DNA of 64,000 nt from NCBI RefSeq assembly GCF_015751905.1, contig NZ_JADOUF010000001.1:3348001-3412000 (forward strand), given 5' to 3'. The translations under genes were made by a program, and so were the position numbers. This DNA is from Longispora fulva. Its GTDB lineage: Bacteria; Actinomycetota; Actinomycetes; Mycobacteriales; Micromonosporaceae. Positions 1 to 8,366 of the stretch are shown here, in pieces (position 1 is the first letter of the stretch; each line of letters opens with the position of its first letter). A model generated the notes under the pieces. The model was given only the letters and a program-made list of their open reading frames with translations. It ran no database searches and had not been told where the DNA came from.

Positions 1-299
1 GCACCTACCAGGTCGGTGGCCGGTTTGGCGGCATCGCACGACCGCGCCTTACTGCCGGGAGCGGCCGGCCCTGCCCGCAGGCCAGGTTCTGTCGGGAACG
101 GTCAAGGGCGCTGACAATCGCAGAGGCACCTTCTTCCACCGTGTCGGTTCGCAGTTCCGACTCGTTTCGGATACTGGTCCTTTACTCCGCCACACCATCG
201 ACCCTTGCGAATTAGGCCGACACTGTGGAGGCCGCGGGCACGGCTAGAGGCGGAGCGTTCCAATCGGGCGAAGTGTCCGTACTTCACTGGCACCCGATC
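1..299. other. Left edge, no supported gene
   Basis: I see no convincing coding region, RNA gene or repeat in this stretch. Short open frames exist, but their translations are Arg/Gly/Ser-rich composition artefacts with no recognisable domain. It is the left flank of the insertion sequence, ending in the TAA target copy at 300-302. Confidence 0.5.
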
Positions 300-354
300 T
301 AAGACCGTGTCTCAAGTCGGCGTCATAGCTGCCCGGTGAGTGCGTCTGGTGGGT

Positions 355-708
355 ATGAGTGATGTTGAGAAGTGGTGTCCGGAAGCGTTGTGGCAGCTCG
401 CGCGTGGGTTGATTCCTCCACACCCGAAACCTTGGCAGGGCGGCGGCCGGCGGCGCGTCGATGATCGGGCGGTCCTGGCGGCGATCCTTTACGTCCTGCG
501 ATCTGGCTGCTCGTGGTGGGCGTTGCCGGCCTCGTTCGGGGTGACTCGGCCCACGGCGCACCGCAGGTTTAGCGAATGGACGAAGGCCGGGTTCTTCGCC
601 CTGCTGCACCAGGCGATACTCGATCTGCTCGGCCAAGCCGGGCAGATCGACTGGTCGCGGGCCTCGGTCGATGCGATGCATGTACGGGCGGTAAAAGGGG
701 GGACCTGA
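355..708 (+). CDS. IS5-family transposase, OrfA (N-terminal half)
   Basis: This encodes the N-terminal part of the transposase: a helical DNA-binding region (residues about 1-75, with the typical CSWWALP turn) running into the start of the DDE catalytic fold. The motif SVDAMHVRA near the end carries the first catalytic Asp. ATG 355 is preferred because GGTGG lies just upstream; a GTG at 340 is in the same frame. The frame stops at 706-708, soon after a run of four A and six G (693-702). That run is the likely slippage site giving the OrfA-OrfB fusion, as in many IS5 members. Confidence 0.85.
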   Translation: MSDVEKWCPEALWQLARGLIPPHPKPWQGGGRRRVDDRAVLAAILYVLRSGCSWWALPASFGVTRPTAHRRFSEWTKAGFFALLHQAILDLLGQAGQIDWSRASVDAMHVRAVKGGT

Positions 709-1175
709 CCGGGCCGAGCCCGGTGGATCGGGGTAAACCCGGGTCGAAGATCCACGCGATCAGCGAACGCGAGGGCCTGCCGCTGAACGTGGAGGTCTCG
801 GCCGGCAACACCCCTGACATGAAAGTCCTCGAACAGGTCGTCGATGGTGTCCATCCGGTCCGTGGCCGCACCGGGCGTCCCCGGCGGCGGCCTTGGAAGC
901 TGCACGCAGACAAGGGCTACGACTACCGGGTGTGCCGGGTCGCGGTGCGCCGGCGCGGGATCATCCCGCGGATCGCCCGCCGCGGCATCGAGTCCAAGAC
1001 CCGACTCGGCCGCCACCGCTACGTCATCGAACGCACCCTGCAATGGGTCACCCGGTTCCGGCGCCTGGTACGCCGCTACGACCGCAAGGCCAGCCACTTC
1101 GACGCCTTCGCCCGCCTGGCCTGCGCCCTGATCTGCTACCGCCGACTCATCAAACTCGGACTACTCGCCAGTTGA
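693..1175 (+). CDS. IS5-family transposase, OrfB (C-terminal half, reached by -1 frameshift)
   Basis: This is the catalytic C-terminal part. After the slippery run the product reads TGPSPVDRGKPGSKIH, the normal continuation of this family. HADKGYD carries the second catalytic Asp and VIERTLQW the catalytic Glu, followed by the usual R-x-x-R-Y-D-R helix. The start given is the point where the -1 frame joins OrfA, not an initiation codon; the open frame extends upstream to 576 but the extra part does not resemble transposase. The frame ends 9 bp before the outer end of the right inverted repeat, inside that repeat, which is usual for compact insertion sequences. Confidence 0.85.
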   Translation, partial: KRGDLTGPSPVDRGKPGSKIHAISEREGLPLNVEVSAGNTPDMKVLEQVVDGVHPVRGRTGRPRRRPWKLHADKGYDYRVCRVAVRRRGIIPRIARRGIESKTRLGRHRYVIERTLQWVTRFRRLVRRYDRKASHFDAFARLACALICYRRLIKLGLLAS

Positions 1176-1187
1176 GACACGGTCTAA

Positions 1188-1556
1188 GGCAGCGTAAGGG
1201 CGAGCAGGTTATGGATGTATCCCCGAGAGGATGCTCGGTGAGCATATAGTGCCGACAATCGCTTCAGGATCGGTGTCACATCTACGATCTCCGCAGCGCG
1301 AGTAGCGGCGTAGGGCGCGCCGTGAAGTCCAGCCCTAGCACGAGGCTCTGAAGCCAGAGCCAACCACCAACAGCGATACCGAGGTAAGAGATGCCCGTCG
1401 ATCGAACGCCACCGATCAAACTCCTCCGAGACGGCGTCAACTCACGGGCCCAGAACATTCCCTCTGGCGACAACAAGGCCTCAATCGATGCCGAGATCGC
1501 CTACAGTGAGGTTGTCCAGTTACCGCAGCAGCCATCTAATTCAAAGGTGAACCTCG
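1188..1556. other. Spacer between insertion sequence and membrane protein gene
   Basis: No gene is supported here. Base composition is visibly less G+C-rich than most of the window and resembles the downstream gene, suggesting both belong to one acquired segment. A good ribosome binding site (AAAGGTGA, 1543-1550) lies at its right end and serves the gene starting at 1557. Confidence 0.4.
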
Positions 1557-2651
1557 ATGAGCGATGATCGCGGCGATAGCTACCGGATCCATTGGCCACT
1601 GGTGGCAACCTGCTTCGCAATAGGTGCCAGTCTAGCCGTGATTGCATTTTTCGTACCGAAAAATTGGTCCAGCCAACTAGTAATACAGTCGATCTTAATT
1701 GAGGTTGGCTCAACAGTGGGACTCTTTGGGCTTCTTGCTACCCTCACACCAAAAATCTACCGCGTCGTGGTTGACATCTCCGAACGTGCCGCAGAAAATG
1801 TTGCCGACCAGGTTGACGCTCGCCTTCAGGCACAATCAGATGGCACCTCAATGAACCTGGCCGAACTGCAGGATCGAATTAAAGAACGCCAGCAACGCCG
1901 AGCCCAAATGCAAGATCAAGTAGTTGAAGCGTTGGATATTGTATCATTCGAATCCGTCGCAATGGCTCTTCACGAGGCAAACCGCAACGACGCAATCGAC
2001 CAGGGTCGGATCACCGTAGCCGCCAACGCTGGCGCTGAGCGCACTTCGGCGACATTTTCTTGGGGAAGCGTACCAAAGGACTTCAAAAGAGGGCCCGCGC
2101 CGCGGCTCTTGATTGAGGTTCGCACGGGCATGAGGCAGGACTCTAACCCGCCAACGAAAATCGAGACCGTGTGGGAGCGGGGACAAGCAGCGGACGAAAT
2201 AGCCGACATTATCATTCAGGAGTTGTACAAGGCGGGTCAGTGGAGAGGGGAGGAGAGCCTAAACTTTCCATTGACGCTCGAAAATTTCCAAAAGGCCTTG
2301 AAGATTGCCATTGCAGCCAAACGCAAAGACCAGAATTCCTGGCAACTTCAAGGCACGCCCATTGAGCTATTCAATGATGAATTGATAATTACGACTGCCG
2401 GCATCGAAGCCCCAGGGCATGACTTCATCCTCAGAGGCGAGGAATTCCCATATTTGAACGGCCGCTGGCGACCAACTCGACCTAAATTCGTGAGCCCGTC
2501 CGACTGGGAGCAGACGATCCGCATCGGGCAAGAAATATTCCCTCGCAGACAGTACCTCATGGATTTGTTTTCGCATCGCTTTATTCCATGGGGAAGTTCA
2601 CCCATGCACGAGCCCCCCGTCGCAATAGAAACCATTCCGAGTCACGTTTGA
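1557..2651 (+). CDS. Hypothetical two-helix membrane protein, lower-GC and probably acquired
   Basis: The protein has 364 residues and matches no family I recognise. Two hydrophobic segments (about 12-33 and 41-63) anchor the N-terminus. A charged, Gln/Arg-rich stretch around 70-125 looks coiled-coil. The remaining 240 residues are soluble alpha/beta, without visible catalytic motifs. The start ATG is well supported by AAAGGTGA six bases upstream. Codons such as AAA, ATT, TTA and AAT are frequent, unlike the rest of the window, which together with the adjacent insertion sequence points to horizontal acquisition. A membrane-tethered sensor or defence-related role is possible, but nothing in the sequence proves it. 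Confidence 0.7.
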   Translation: MSDDRGDSYRIHWPLVATCFAIGASLAVIAFFVPKNWSSQLVIQSILIEVGSTVGLFGLLATLTPKIYRVVVDISERAAENVADQVDARLQAQSDGTSMNLAELQDRIKERQQRRAQMQDQVVEALDIVSFESVAMALHEANRNDAIDQGRITVAANAGAERTSATFSWGSVPKDFKRGPAPRLLIEVRTGMRQDSNPPTKIETVWERGQAADEIADIIIQELYKAGQWRGEESLNFPLTLENFQKALKIAIAAKRKDQNSWQLQGTPIELFNDELIITTAGIEAPGHDFILRGEEFPYLNGRWRPTRPKFVSPSDWEQTIRIGQEIFPRRQYLMDLFSHRFIPWGSSPMHEPPVAIETIPSHV

Positions 2652-3042
2652 TCGTCATGCAACAAGATAGACTGCGGGAGCCACCCATTCAAGCCAGACA
2701 GAGCACCCCCAGAAAGGGCCGCCTACAGCCGTCCCGAGGCGAAGTGGGTACGCCCCAGCAGGAAATGCGAGACGAGATATGCGAGGTGCAACGCCACGCA
2801 TATGTTCGATAGGTATCCGCCGAGTCAAGGGGCTGGAAATCCGACTGGCTTGCCTAGGTCAGGAGCAGCTCGCGTTCCGGCAAGTCGGTGATGCGTATTG
2901 GGGATCGCACTGCGTTCACGTCCTTCACCGAAATCGGCGACGCGCGCAGGAGGAAACCACCGCCAATGCTCGCCATCGCTTTATGGTTCACGTGGTCACC
3001 AACTCAATCCATCACATCCTGCGCTTGGCCGCGCACGAGTCG
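2652..3042. other. Intergenic region, no supported gene
   Basis: Short open frames cross this stretch, but none has a plausible product or ribosome binding site. I found no tRNA-like cloverleaf, inverted repeat pair or attachment-site duplication. It marks the transition from the lower-GC acquired patch back to normal chromosomal composition. Confidence 0.4.
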
Positions 3043-3480
3043 TTAGCGCTCTTCCCAGTCGGCGACGCTCAGCGACTCGCCGCTGTCGAGCAGTTCCAGG
3101 CCCCGGACGGTGTTGGGCGAGGCCTTCTCCGGGGGCTCCTCCATCGGGAACCACCGGATCTCCGCGCACCGCTCAGGGTCGGCGTTGACCGGCTCGCCCT
3201 GCAACTCCGGCACGTTGAGCGCGTGGAACACGAACGCCATGTTCGCGCGCTCCGGGCCGTGCCGGCGGTGGATGACGCCGACGAACTCCAGCTCCTCGGC
3301 GGTGAGCTGCACGTCGACCTTCTCCCGGGCCTCGCGGACCGCGGCGTCGAGGACGTTCTCGTCGCCGACCAGCGGGCCGCTGGGCACGGACCACTGGCCG
3401 GTGCCCTTGTGCAGGGTGAGCAGGACCTCCTCGTCACGGGTGAGGATGATCAGGACGCCGAGCGCGTGAAGATGGGCCAC
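3043..3480 (-). CDS. NUDIX hydrolase-like protein
   Basis: This 145-residue protein has the NUDIX alpha/beta/alpha fold, whose members hydrolyse nucleoside-diphosphate-linked substrates. A Nudix box starts at about residue 35, with G-x5-E-x7-RE correctly spaced (GPLVGDE, then REAREK). The usual REUxEExGU ending reads REAREKVDV, so the second Glu is Lys and the Gly is Asp. Metal binding may therefore be altered. The start is a GTG at 3480; the open frame runs far upstream, but that part is low-complexity Arg/Gly. No strong ribosome binding site precedes it, so a leaderless transcript is possible. It is divergent from the secreted metalloprotease gene at 3725. Confidence 0.75.
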   Translation of the reverse strand: MAHLHALGVLIILTRDEEVLLTLHKGTGQWSVPSGPLVGDENVLDAAVREAREKVDVQLTAEELEFVGVIHRRHGPERANMAFVFHALNVPELQGEPVNADPERCAEIRWFPMEEPPEKASPNTVRGLELLDSGESLSVADWEER

Positions 3481-3724
3481 GCCGTCAAGATAACGGCAGC
3501 TCAGCGCGGCCCGACGGCCGGGGATCACCGCGCGCGCCCCGGGACCCGGGACCACGGCTCCTGACCGCTTCCGCGCGCCCCGCTGTCGGGACCGACGCCG
3601 GACGTTCGCGGGCCGGTCTCCGACTGTGCCACCAGAGGGAGCGCCACGTTCCCCTTCACAGTCCACTTTAGACAGTGGTCGGTTTCGACCCCCGGACCGG
3701 CCACCGCGACGCAAGGAGAGACGC

Positions 3725-6049
3725 GTGTTCGCACAACGATCGATCCTCCGCACCCTGGCGACGACCACCGTACTGTGCCTGGCCATCGCCGGGCTCACCT
3801 CGACCACCGCGCACGCGCGGCCGCCAGCGCCCACCGGCTGCACGCTGCGCCCCAACCCGCACACCCCCGCCCCGTCGGAATGGACGAGCTGCCTGTCGGT
3901 CAGCGCCACCCTGGCCACGCCGCCGGCCGTCGGCCAGGTCGTCTCGTTCACCTTCGACGTGACCGCCGAACACGCCGCCGACGCGGTCACCGTCGAGGCC
4001 GACCTGCCCGGCACCCTGCGCTGGGTCACGCCGCCCACCGGCTTGACCAGCACGGACCGCGCCTCGGCGAACCCGCAGGACCACGGCCGGATCGCCCGGG
4101 CCTCCGGCACCCGCGCCCTGCCGGCCGGGACCGTGCGCTACTCGGGCACGGTCACGGCGACCGAGCCGGGTCCGGCGGAGATCCGGGTCCGGGCGAGCCG
4201 GACCGTGCCGGGCGGCACCGACGCCGCCCAGGACACCGTCTTCCTCACGGTCGGCAGGCCCGGGGAGCGCTCGGTGCGCGACATCCGGCCCGCCGCCACC
4301 GGGGCGACAACCCCGATCACGGGGGTACCGGTGCCCGCCGCCGCGCCCCGGCACACCGCCCTCCCGGCCACCCCCGAGCCGGCCGGCCAGGCCGGGGGCA
4401 CGGCCCTCGCCGCGACCTCCTGTGTCACCGGCGGCTGGTTCTATGTCGACCACCTCGGCGCCACCCGACCGTCGATCAACACCCGGGTCGAGGCCTGGGA
4501 CGGCGGCACCCTGCTCGCCAGCGGGTTCACGGCCTGGCCCGACGGCCGGTACAACCTGTGCTTCGCCAACGCCGCCGCCGGGCGGAACGTGCGGGTGCAC
4601 TTCGCGATGTGGAACTGGGTGTGGCGGCTGCGCGCGACCGGGACGAACAACGACTACGTGTTCGACTCGGCGGCCGCGTTCGTCCCCGACGGCGGCAACC
4701 GCGAGTTCGGCGACCTCAAGCCGACCGACCCGACCATGATGCGCGGCCTGCACGCGTTCGACGAGGTCGACGACGCGTGGGGCTGGCACCCGGGCCCGTG
4801 CTGGTCGAGCAACCACAGCGTCAACTGCCGGCAGCTGAACATCAACTGGTCGCCCACCTCCACGGACGGCACCTACTACTCCCCGCAGGACAACGACGTC
4901 CACCTCGCGGCGGCCGACCCGGACGCCCCGATGGTCGTGGTGCACGAGACGGCGCACGCCATCATGGACGAGACATACAACGACGCGATGCCGCCCGAGC
5001 CGAACTGCGCCCCGCACTACATCCAGATCGCGTCGTCGGCCGGCTGCGCCTGGGTGGAGGGCTTCGCCGAGTGGTTCCCGGTGAACGTCTACCACGACCC
5101 GTACTTCCGGTGGCCGAACGGTTCCTCGCTCAACCTGGAGAACACCAGCTCGTTCGGCGCCGGGGACACGGTCGAGGGCCGGGTGGCCGGCGCGATGATC
5201 GACATCACCGACACCGGCACCGAGGCCCCCTGGGACAGCTACGTCGAGGAGCCTCGCGGCGGGCCGATCTGGACCACGTTCACCCGGCACCCGGTCGGCA
5301 CGTTCGCCGAGTTCTGGAACCAGCGGGCCGCCGACGGGTTCAACGTCGCCGACAACGGGGCCCTGGCCTGCCTGTACCAGAACGCCATCGACTACGGCTT
5401 CCGCAACCCGCTCGCCGACTACTCCCCGCTGACCCGCCCCACCCCCGCCCCGCACAACTACGGCTACGCCACGACGACGCGCTACTGGTCGGCGGTCGCC
5501 GTGCGCCCACCGACCGCCGGTGGCGACTACGCCATCGACCTCTACGGCGACCGGGGCCAGAGCACGCTCCTGGACACCAGCACCACGGCCAACCACACGA
5601 TCAACTTCATCGCGGTGGACTCCGATCTGCGCCCCCGCACCAGCTACTACCCCCGGATCCGGCCCACCGGCACCGGGACCGGCGACTACCAGATCGAACT
5701 CGCGCAGGGCAGCGACATCCTGCAACCCGCCGCCCCGCAGAACCTGACCATGTCCGCCACCGACCTGGTCGCGGTCCGCGACGCGTTCATCGCGCGGGGC
5801 ACCACCGCGACCCTGACCGTCACCCCGTCGAACGCCGGCCAGGACGTCGAACTGTTCCTGCTGGCCGACGACCGGCCCGACGGGACGTCGACCGGGATCG
5901 TGCCGCGCGCCCTCACGGCGGCCACGTCCTCGTCGGCGGGCCCCGGCGGCACCGAGCAGATCGTCTGGACCGCGCCCCGCAGCGGCTGGTACGGCGTGCT
6001 GGTCGTCAACAAGGCCGGCTCGGGCGCCTACACCCTGAGCCGGTACTGA
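3725..6049 (+). CDS. Secreted zinc metalloprotease with N-terminal beta-sandwich domain
   Basis: A GTG start at 3725 follows AAGGAG (3712-3717). The 774-residue product begins with a Sec signal peptide whose cleavage is predicted after Ala31 (AHA|RPP). Residues about 35-180 look like a DUF11-type beta sandwich. A carboxypeptidase-regulatory-like domain follows (about 235-320), then the catalytic region with HETAH (His407, Glu408, His411). Glu445 in VEGFAEWF is a plausible third zinc ligand, giving a gluzincin-type layout. The C-terminal 200 residues are beta-rich and may be a pre-peptidase or binding domain. It is expected to act outside the cell on protein substrates. The exact peptidase family was not recognised. 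Confidence 0.85.
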   Translation: MFAQRSILRTLATTTVLCLAIAGLTSTTAHARPPAPTGCTLRPNPHTPAPSEWTSCLSVSATLATPPAVGQVVSFTFDVTAEHAADAVTVEADLPGTLRWVTPPTGLTSTDRASANPQDHGRIARASGTRALPAGTVRYSGTVTATEPGPAEIRVRASRTVPGGTDAAQDTVFLTVGRPGERSVRDIRPAATGATTPITGVPVPAAAPRHTALPATPEPAGQAGGTALAATSCVTGGWFYVDHLGATRPSINTRVEAWDGGTLLASGFTAWPDGRYNLCFANAAAGRNVRVHFAMWNWVWRLRATGTNNDYVFDSAAAFVPDGGNREFGDLKPTDPTMMRGLHAFDEVDDAWGWHPGPCWSSNHSVNCRQLNINWSPTSTDGTYYSPQDNDVHLAAADPDAPMVVVHETAHAIMDETYNDAMPPEPNCAPHYIQIASSAGCAWVEGFAEWFPVNVYHDPYFRWPNGSSLNLENTSSFGAGDTVEGRVAGAMIDITDTGTEAPWDSYVEEPRGGPIWTTFTRHPVGTFAEFWNQRAADGFNVADNGALACLYQNAIDYGFRNPLADYSPLTRPTPAPHNYGYATTTRYWSAVAVRPPTAGGDYAIDLYGDRGQSTLLDTSTTANHTINFIAVDSDLRPRTSYYPRIRPTGTGTGDYQIELAQGSDILQPAAPQNLTMSATDLVAVRDAFIARGTTATLTVTPSNAGQDVELFLLADDRPDGTSTGIVPRALTAATSSSAGPGGTEQIVWTAPRSGWYGVLVVNKAGSGAYTLSRY

Positions 6050-6056
6050 CGCCGGT

Positions 6057-6079
6057 GGCCGCCCCGCCCCGGGGCGGCC
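6057..6079. terminator. Bidirectional hairpin between convergent genes
   Basis: A perfect 10-bp stem (GGCCGCCCCG at 6057-6066 pairing with 6070-6079) closes a CCC loop. It lies 8 bp after the metalloprotease stop and 6 bp before the end of the converging alaX-like gene, so it probably ends both transcripts. There is no U-run, as is common in high-GC actinomycetes. Confidence 0.7.
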
Positions 6080-6084
6080 ACTCC

Positions 6085-6819
6085 TCAGTCGACGACGCGG
6101 ATGCGTACCCGTCGATTGGCCTTGCCCTTGTTCTCGATCTTCACCAGCTCGATCCGGCCGATCTGCGCCGTGGACGCCACGTGGGTGCCGCCGTCGGCCT
6201 GGGTGTCGAGCCCGATGATGTCCACGATCCGGATCTCCTCCTCGCCGGGCGGGATCAGGTTCGTCTGGGTGCGGATGATGTCGGGGATGGCCAGGGCCTC
6301 CTCGCGCGCGAGGACCCGCACGTCGACCCGGCGGTCGGCGGCGATCTCCACGTTGACGGCCGCCTCCAGCAGCGCCTTGAAGTCGGCCGGCACCTCGGGC
6401 AGGTTGAAGTCCATCCGCGCCTCGCCCGGCTCCATGTTGCCGCCCGTGACGAGCGCGCCGAAGTCGCGGAACACGACCCCGCACAGCAGGTGCAGGCCCG
6501 AGTGGGTGCGCATCAGCCGGCTACGGCGGTCGTCGGCGACCGCCCCGGTGACCGCGGTGCCGACCGGCGGGACCGGGTCGCCCTCGGCGGGCAGCAGGAA
6601 GAAGTCCTCACCCTTGCGGGTGCCCACGATCCGCGTCTCGACGCTCTGCCACAGCAGAACGCCGTGGTCCGGGGGCTGGCCGCCGCCGCCCGGGTAGAAG
6701 GCGGAGCGGTCCAGGACGATCCCGTCGGGACCGGACTCCAGGACGACGCACTCCCACGTCCGCAGGGTCGGGTCGAGCAGGTCGAGCCGGTCGGTCCGGC
6801 CGTGGTGTGTGATCCCCAT
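6085..6819 (-). CDS. Alanyl-tRNA editing protein (AlaX type)
   Basis: The 244-residue product is a free-standing relative of the AlaRS editing domain and should hydrolyse Ser (or Gly) mischarged on tRNA-Ala. An N-terminal beta-barrel-like part carries AFYPGGGGQPPDHG. The editing core has the zinc motif RTHSGLHLL (HxxxH) and the second half GGTHVASTAQIG. The residue normally Cys before GGTH is Asp here (ADGGTH), a replacement I recall from other actinobacterial AlaX proteins. Its length fits the AlaX-M class. ATG at 6819 is preceded by GGTGAG. Confidence 0.85.
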   Translation of the reverse strand: MGITHHGRTDRLDLLDPTLRTWECVVLESGPDGIVLDRSAFYPGGGGQPPDHGVLLWQSVETRIVGTRKGEDFFLLPAEGDPVPPVGTAVTGAVADDRRSRLMRTHSGLHLLCGVVFRDFGALVTGGNMEPGEARMDFNLPEVPADFKALLEAAVNVEIAADRRVDVRVLAREEALAIPDIIRTQTNLIPPGEEEIRIVDIIGLDTQADGGTHVASTAQIGRIELVKIENKGKANRRVRIRVVD

Positions 6820-6939
6820 CTCACCAGGTTAACGCGGGCCGAGGACCCCACCCTGGCAGGGCTCGCCCGTCGGCCGACAGGGGCGATGCCTCCACTGTGG
6901 TCCCCGGCAGGACCGCCGCCGTCCGGTCAGACCCTTCGC

Positions 6940-7173
6940 TCAGGTCGCCGCGCACGGCGTCGGGTGGGCCTGGTCCGGCGGCCGGTCCCGGCTCGCGGGC
7001 CAGACCCGCCCGTCCGGTCCGGCCACCTGGTCGGGTCCGCCGGCCCGGTCGCGGCAGACCGTGGAGCCGTCCGCGCGGGTCCGGCGCGGACGCCGCCGGT
7101 CCGTGTCCGCCCAGGCCGCGTCGATCGCGGCGAGGAGTTCCTCGATGCTGCCCGGCCGGTGTGGTGCGCTCAT
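6940..7173 (-). CDS. Small hypothetical protein (uncertain)
   Basis: A 77-residue frame opens with a helix-like N-terminus (SIEELLAAIDAAWADTD) that looks like real protein, then turns into Arg/Pro/Asp-rich sequence without clear structure. GAGGAT lies about 5 bases before the ATG. The three overlapping frames on the other strand look no better. It could be a real small soluble protein or a chance frame; no function can be proposed. Confidence 0.35.
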   Translation of the reverse strand: MSAPHRPGSIEELLAAIDAAWADTDRRRPRRTRADGSTVCRDRAGGPDQVAGPDGRVWPASRDRPPDQAHPTPCAAT

Positions 7174-7406
7174 CAGGGATCCTCGCCTCGGTGCCGCCGC
7201 AGGGTCGCGGGGTCATCCTCACCGACGCCGGCCCGGACGCCTCATGACGCGACTGTGCGCAACATGGCTCGCTCACCATCTGCGAGACATGGGCGGCGGA
7301 CGTATCCGACCAGGTCAGTGGCTCGTTGAAGGTGAACCGCGCGGGAATACAGGCGACGTCAAGCGTCCTGGGCTACGGTCCGCCCAGCCGACCCGCAGGA
7401 GCACCC

Positions 7407-7736
7407 GTGAAGAACCTCAACCTGGCCGTCCTCTTCCTCCTGGAACTGGCCACCCTCGCAGCCGCCGGGTACGCGGGCCTCACCCTCGACGCCGGCTGGC
7501 CGGTCCGGATCCTCGTCGGCCTGGGCGCCCCGGCGGCGCTCGTCGCGCTGTGGTGGCTGTTCGGCGCGCCCAGGGCCAGCCGCAAGACCCACGGCATGGT
7601 ACGGGTCGCGTTCGAGGTCGCCTGGTTCGGGAGCGGGGCCGTCGCGCTGGCCGTGGCGGGGCGGACCGTCCTGGCAGCGGTCTTCGCTGCGGTCTTCGTG
7701 GTCAGCAAGGCGCTGGCGCTGATCTGGCGGCAGTGA
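7407..7736 (+). CDS. YrdB-like DUF2568 membrane protein
   Basis: The 109-residue protein consists of four hydrophobic segments separated by short loops, with Arg-Lys-rich turns (PRASRKTHG) in the middle. This pattern and length match the DUF2568/YrdB family of small integral membrane proteins, whose function is unknown. The GTG start at 7407 follows AGGAG with normal spacing; an upstream ATG in the same frame lacks a ribosome binding site and adds non-conserved sequence. It stands alone, converging on the gene at 7839. Confidence 0.75.
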   Translation: MKNLNLAVLFLLELATLAAAGYAGLTLDAGWPVRILVGLGAPAALVALWWLFGAPRASRKTHGMVRVAFEVAWFGSGAVALAVAGRTVLAAVFAAVFVVSKALALIWRQ

Positions 7737-7838
7737 TCCGGCCAGGCCGCCGGGCCGCCGCTGGCAGCGCTGGCACCGACGGCCCCCACCGGCGACCCTG
7801 GTGGCCGATGGGGCCAGGATCGCCGGTGGGGCACACGT

Positions 7839-8366
7839 TCACTTCCGTGCGGCGCGGACCTTGTAGACCACTCCGCCGAGGACGAGGACCGCGATGATCG
7901 CCCCGATGGCGTACGGGCCCCAGTCGAATCCTGAGCGCTCCCCCGGCGGCGCCGCGGCTTCTACCGTCCGCTCCTGGTACACGGCCACCGGTTTGCCGGG
8001 CACGGCCTCGACCCGGGCCTGGGCGTACGCGGCGACGGGAGCTCCAGCCTCCACCGCCACGTCCCAGACGCCCGCCGGCAACGCGCTCGCCGCGACGAGC
8101 ACCCCCGGCCGCCCGGCCACGGCGGTCAGATAGTCGGGACCTGACATCCGACCGTCCGTGGCCGAGGCGGTCACCACGGCGGCGATGCCATCGGTGACGG
8201 GATGGTTGTCGTCCACCCAGGTGCCGGCCACCTCGAGCCGGCCCTGGGCGTCGGCCGTGATCTGCAGCCGCATCTGCTTGCCGTGCGCCCAGCCCGGCGT
8301 CGCCCCGAGGAGGACGGACGCCAGACCGAGCGCGACGGCGAACAGCACCCTGACCAGTCGGCTCAC
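7839..8366 (-). CDS. Secreted, membrane-anchored protein coupled to the upstream metalloprotease
   Basis: The 175-residue protein has an N-terminal signal peptide ending near GWAHGKQ, an extracellular beta-rich domain (about 30-140) and a C-terminal transmembrane helix (about 148-170) followed by KVRAARK. It should sit on the outer face of the membrane, tail-anchored. Its GTG start overlaps the stop of the metalloprotease gene at 8363-8366, so the two are probably co-translated. The domain after His vaguely resembles CopC/YtkA-like beta folds, but I cannot assign it. A partner or substrate-presenting role for the protease is only an inference. Confidence 0.75.
   Translation of the reverse strand: MSRLVRVLFAVALGLASVLLGATPGWAHGKQMRLQITADAQGRLEVAGTWVDDNHPVTDGIAAVVTASATDGRMSGPDYLTAVAGRPGVLVAASALPAGVWDVAVEAGAPVAAYAQARVEAVPGKPVAVYQERTVEAAAPPGERSGFDWGPYAIGAIIAVLVLGGVVYKVRAARK

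Larger units (their letters stand above)
303..1184 (+). mobile_element. IS5-family insertion sequence, intact, with TAA target duplication
   Basis: The element is bounded by 13-bp perfect terminal inverted repeats: GACCGTGTCTCAA at 303-315 and its reverse complement at 1172-1184. The flanking triplets are TAA at 300-302 and TAA at 1185-1187, a 3-bp target duplication. Inside are two overlapping frames, OrfA and OrfB, encoding one DDE transposase through a -1 frameshift. About 0.88 kb, matching ends and a preserved duplication indicate a complete and fairly recent insertion. The end sequence and two-frame layout suit the IS427-like group of IS5; the exact group is from family knowledge and was not searched. 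Confidence 0.9.

Noticed and set aside
3043-4110. Long 355-codon frame covering the NUDIX gene
   Set aside because: The N-terminal 210 codons are Arg/Gly/Val-rich without domain features and run opposite the start of the metalloprotease gene. The NUDIX domain begins at GTG 3480.
3668-6484. Very long minus-strand frame opposite the first metalloprotease
   Set aside because: It is Arg/Gly/Val low-complexity sequence caused by GC-rich codon bias of the plus-strand gene, with no domain.
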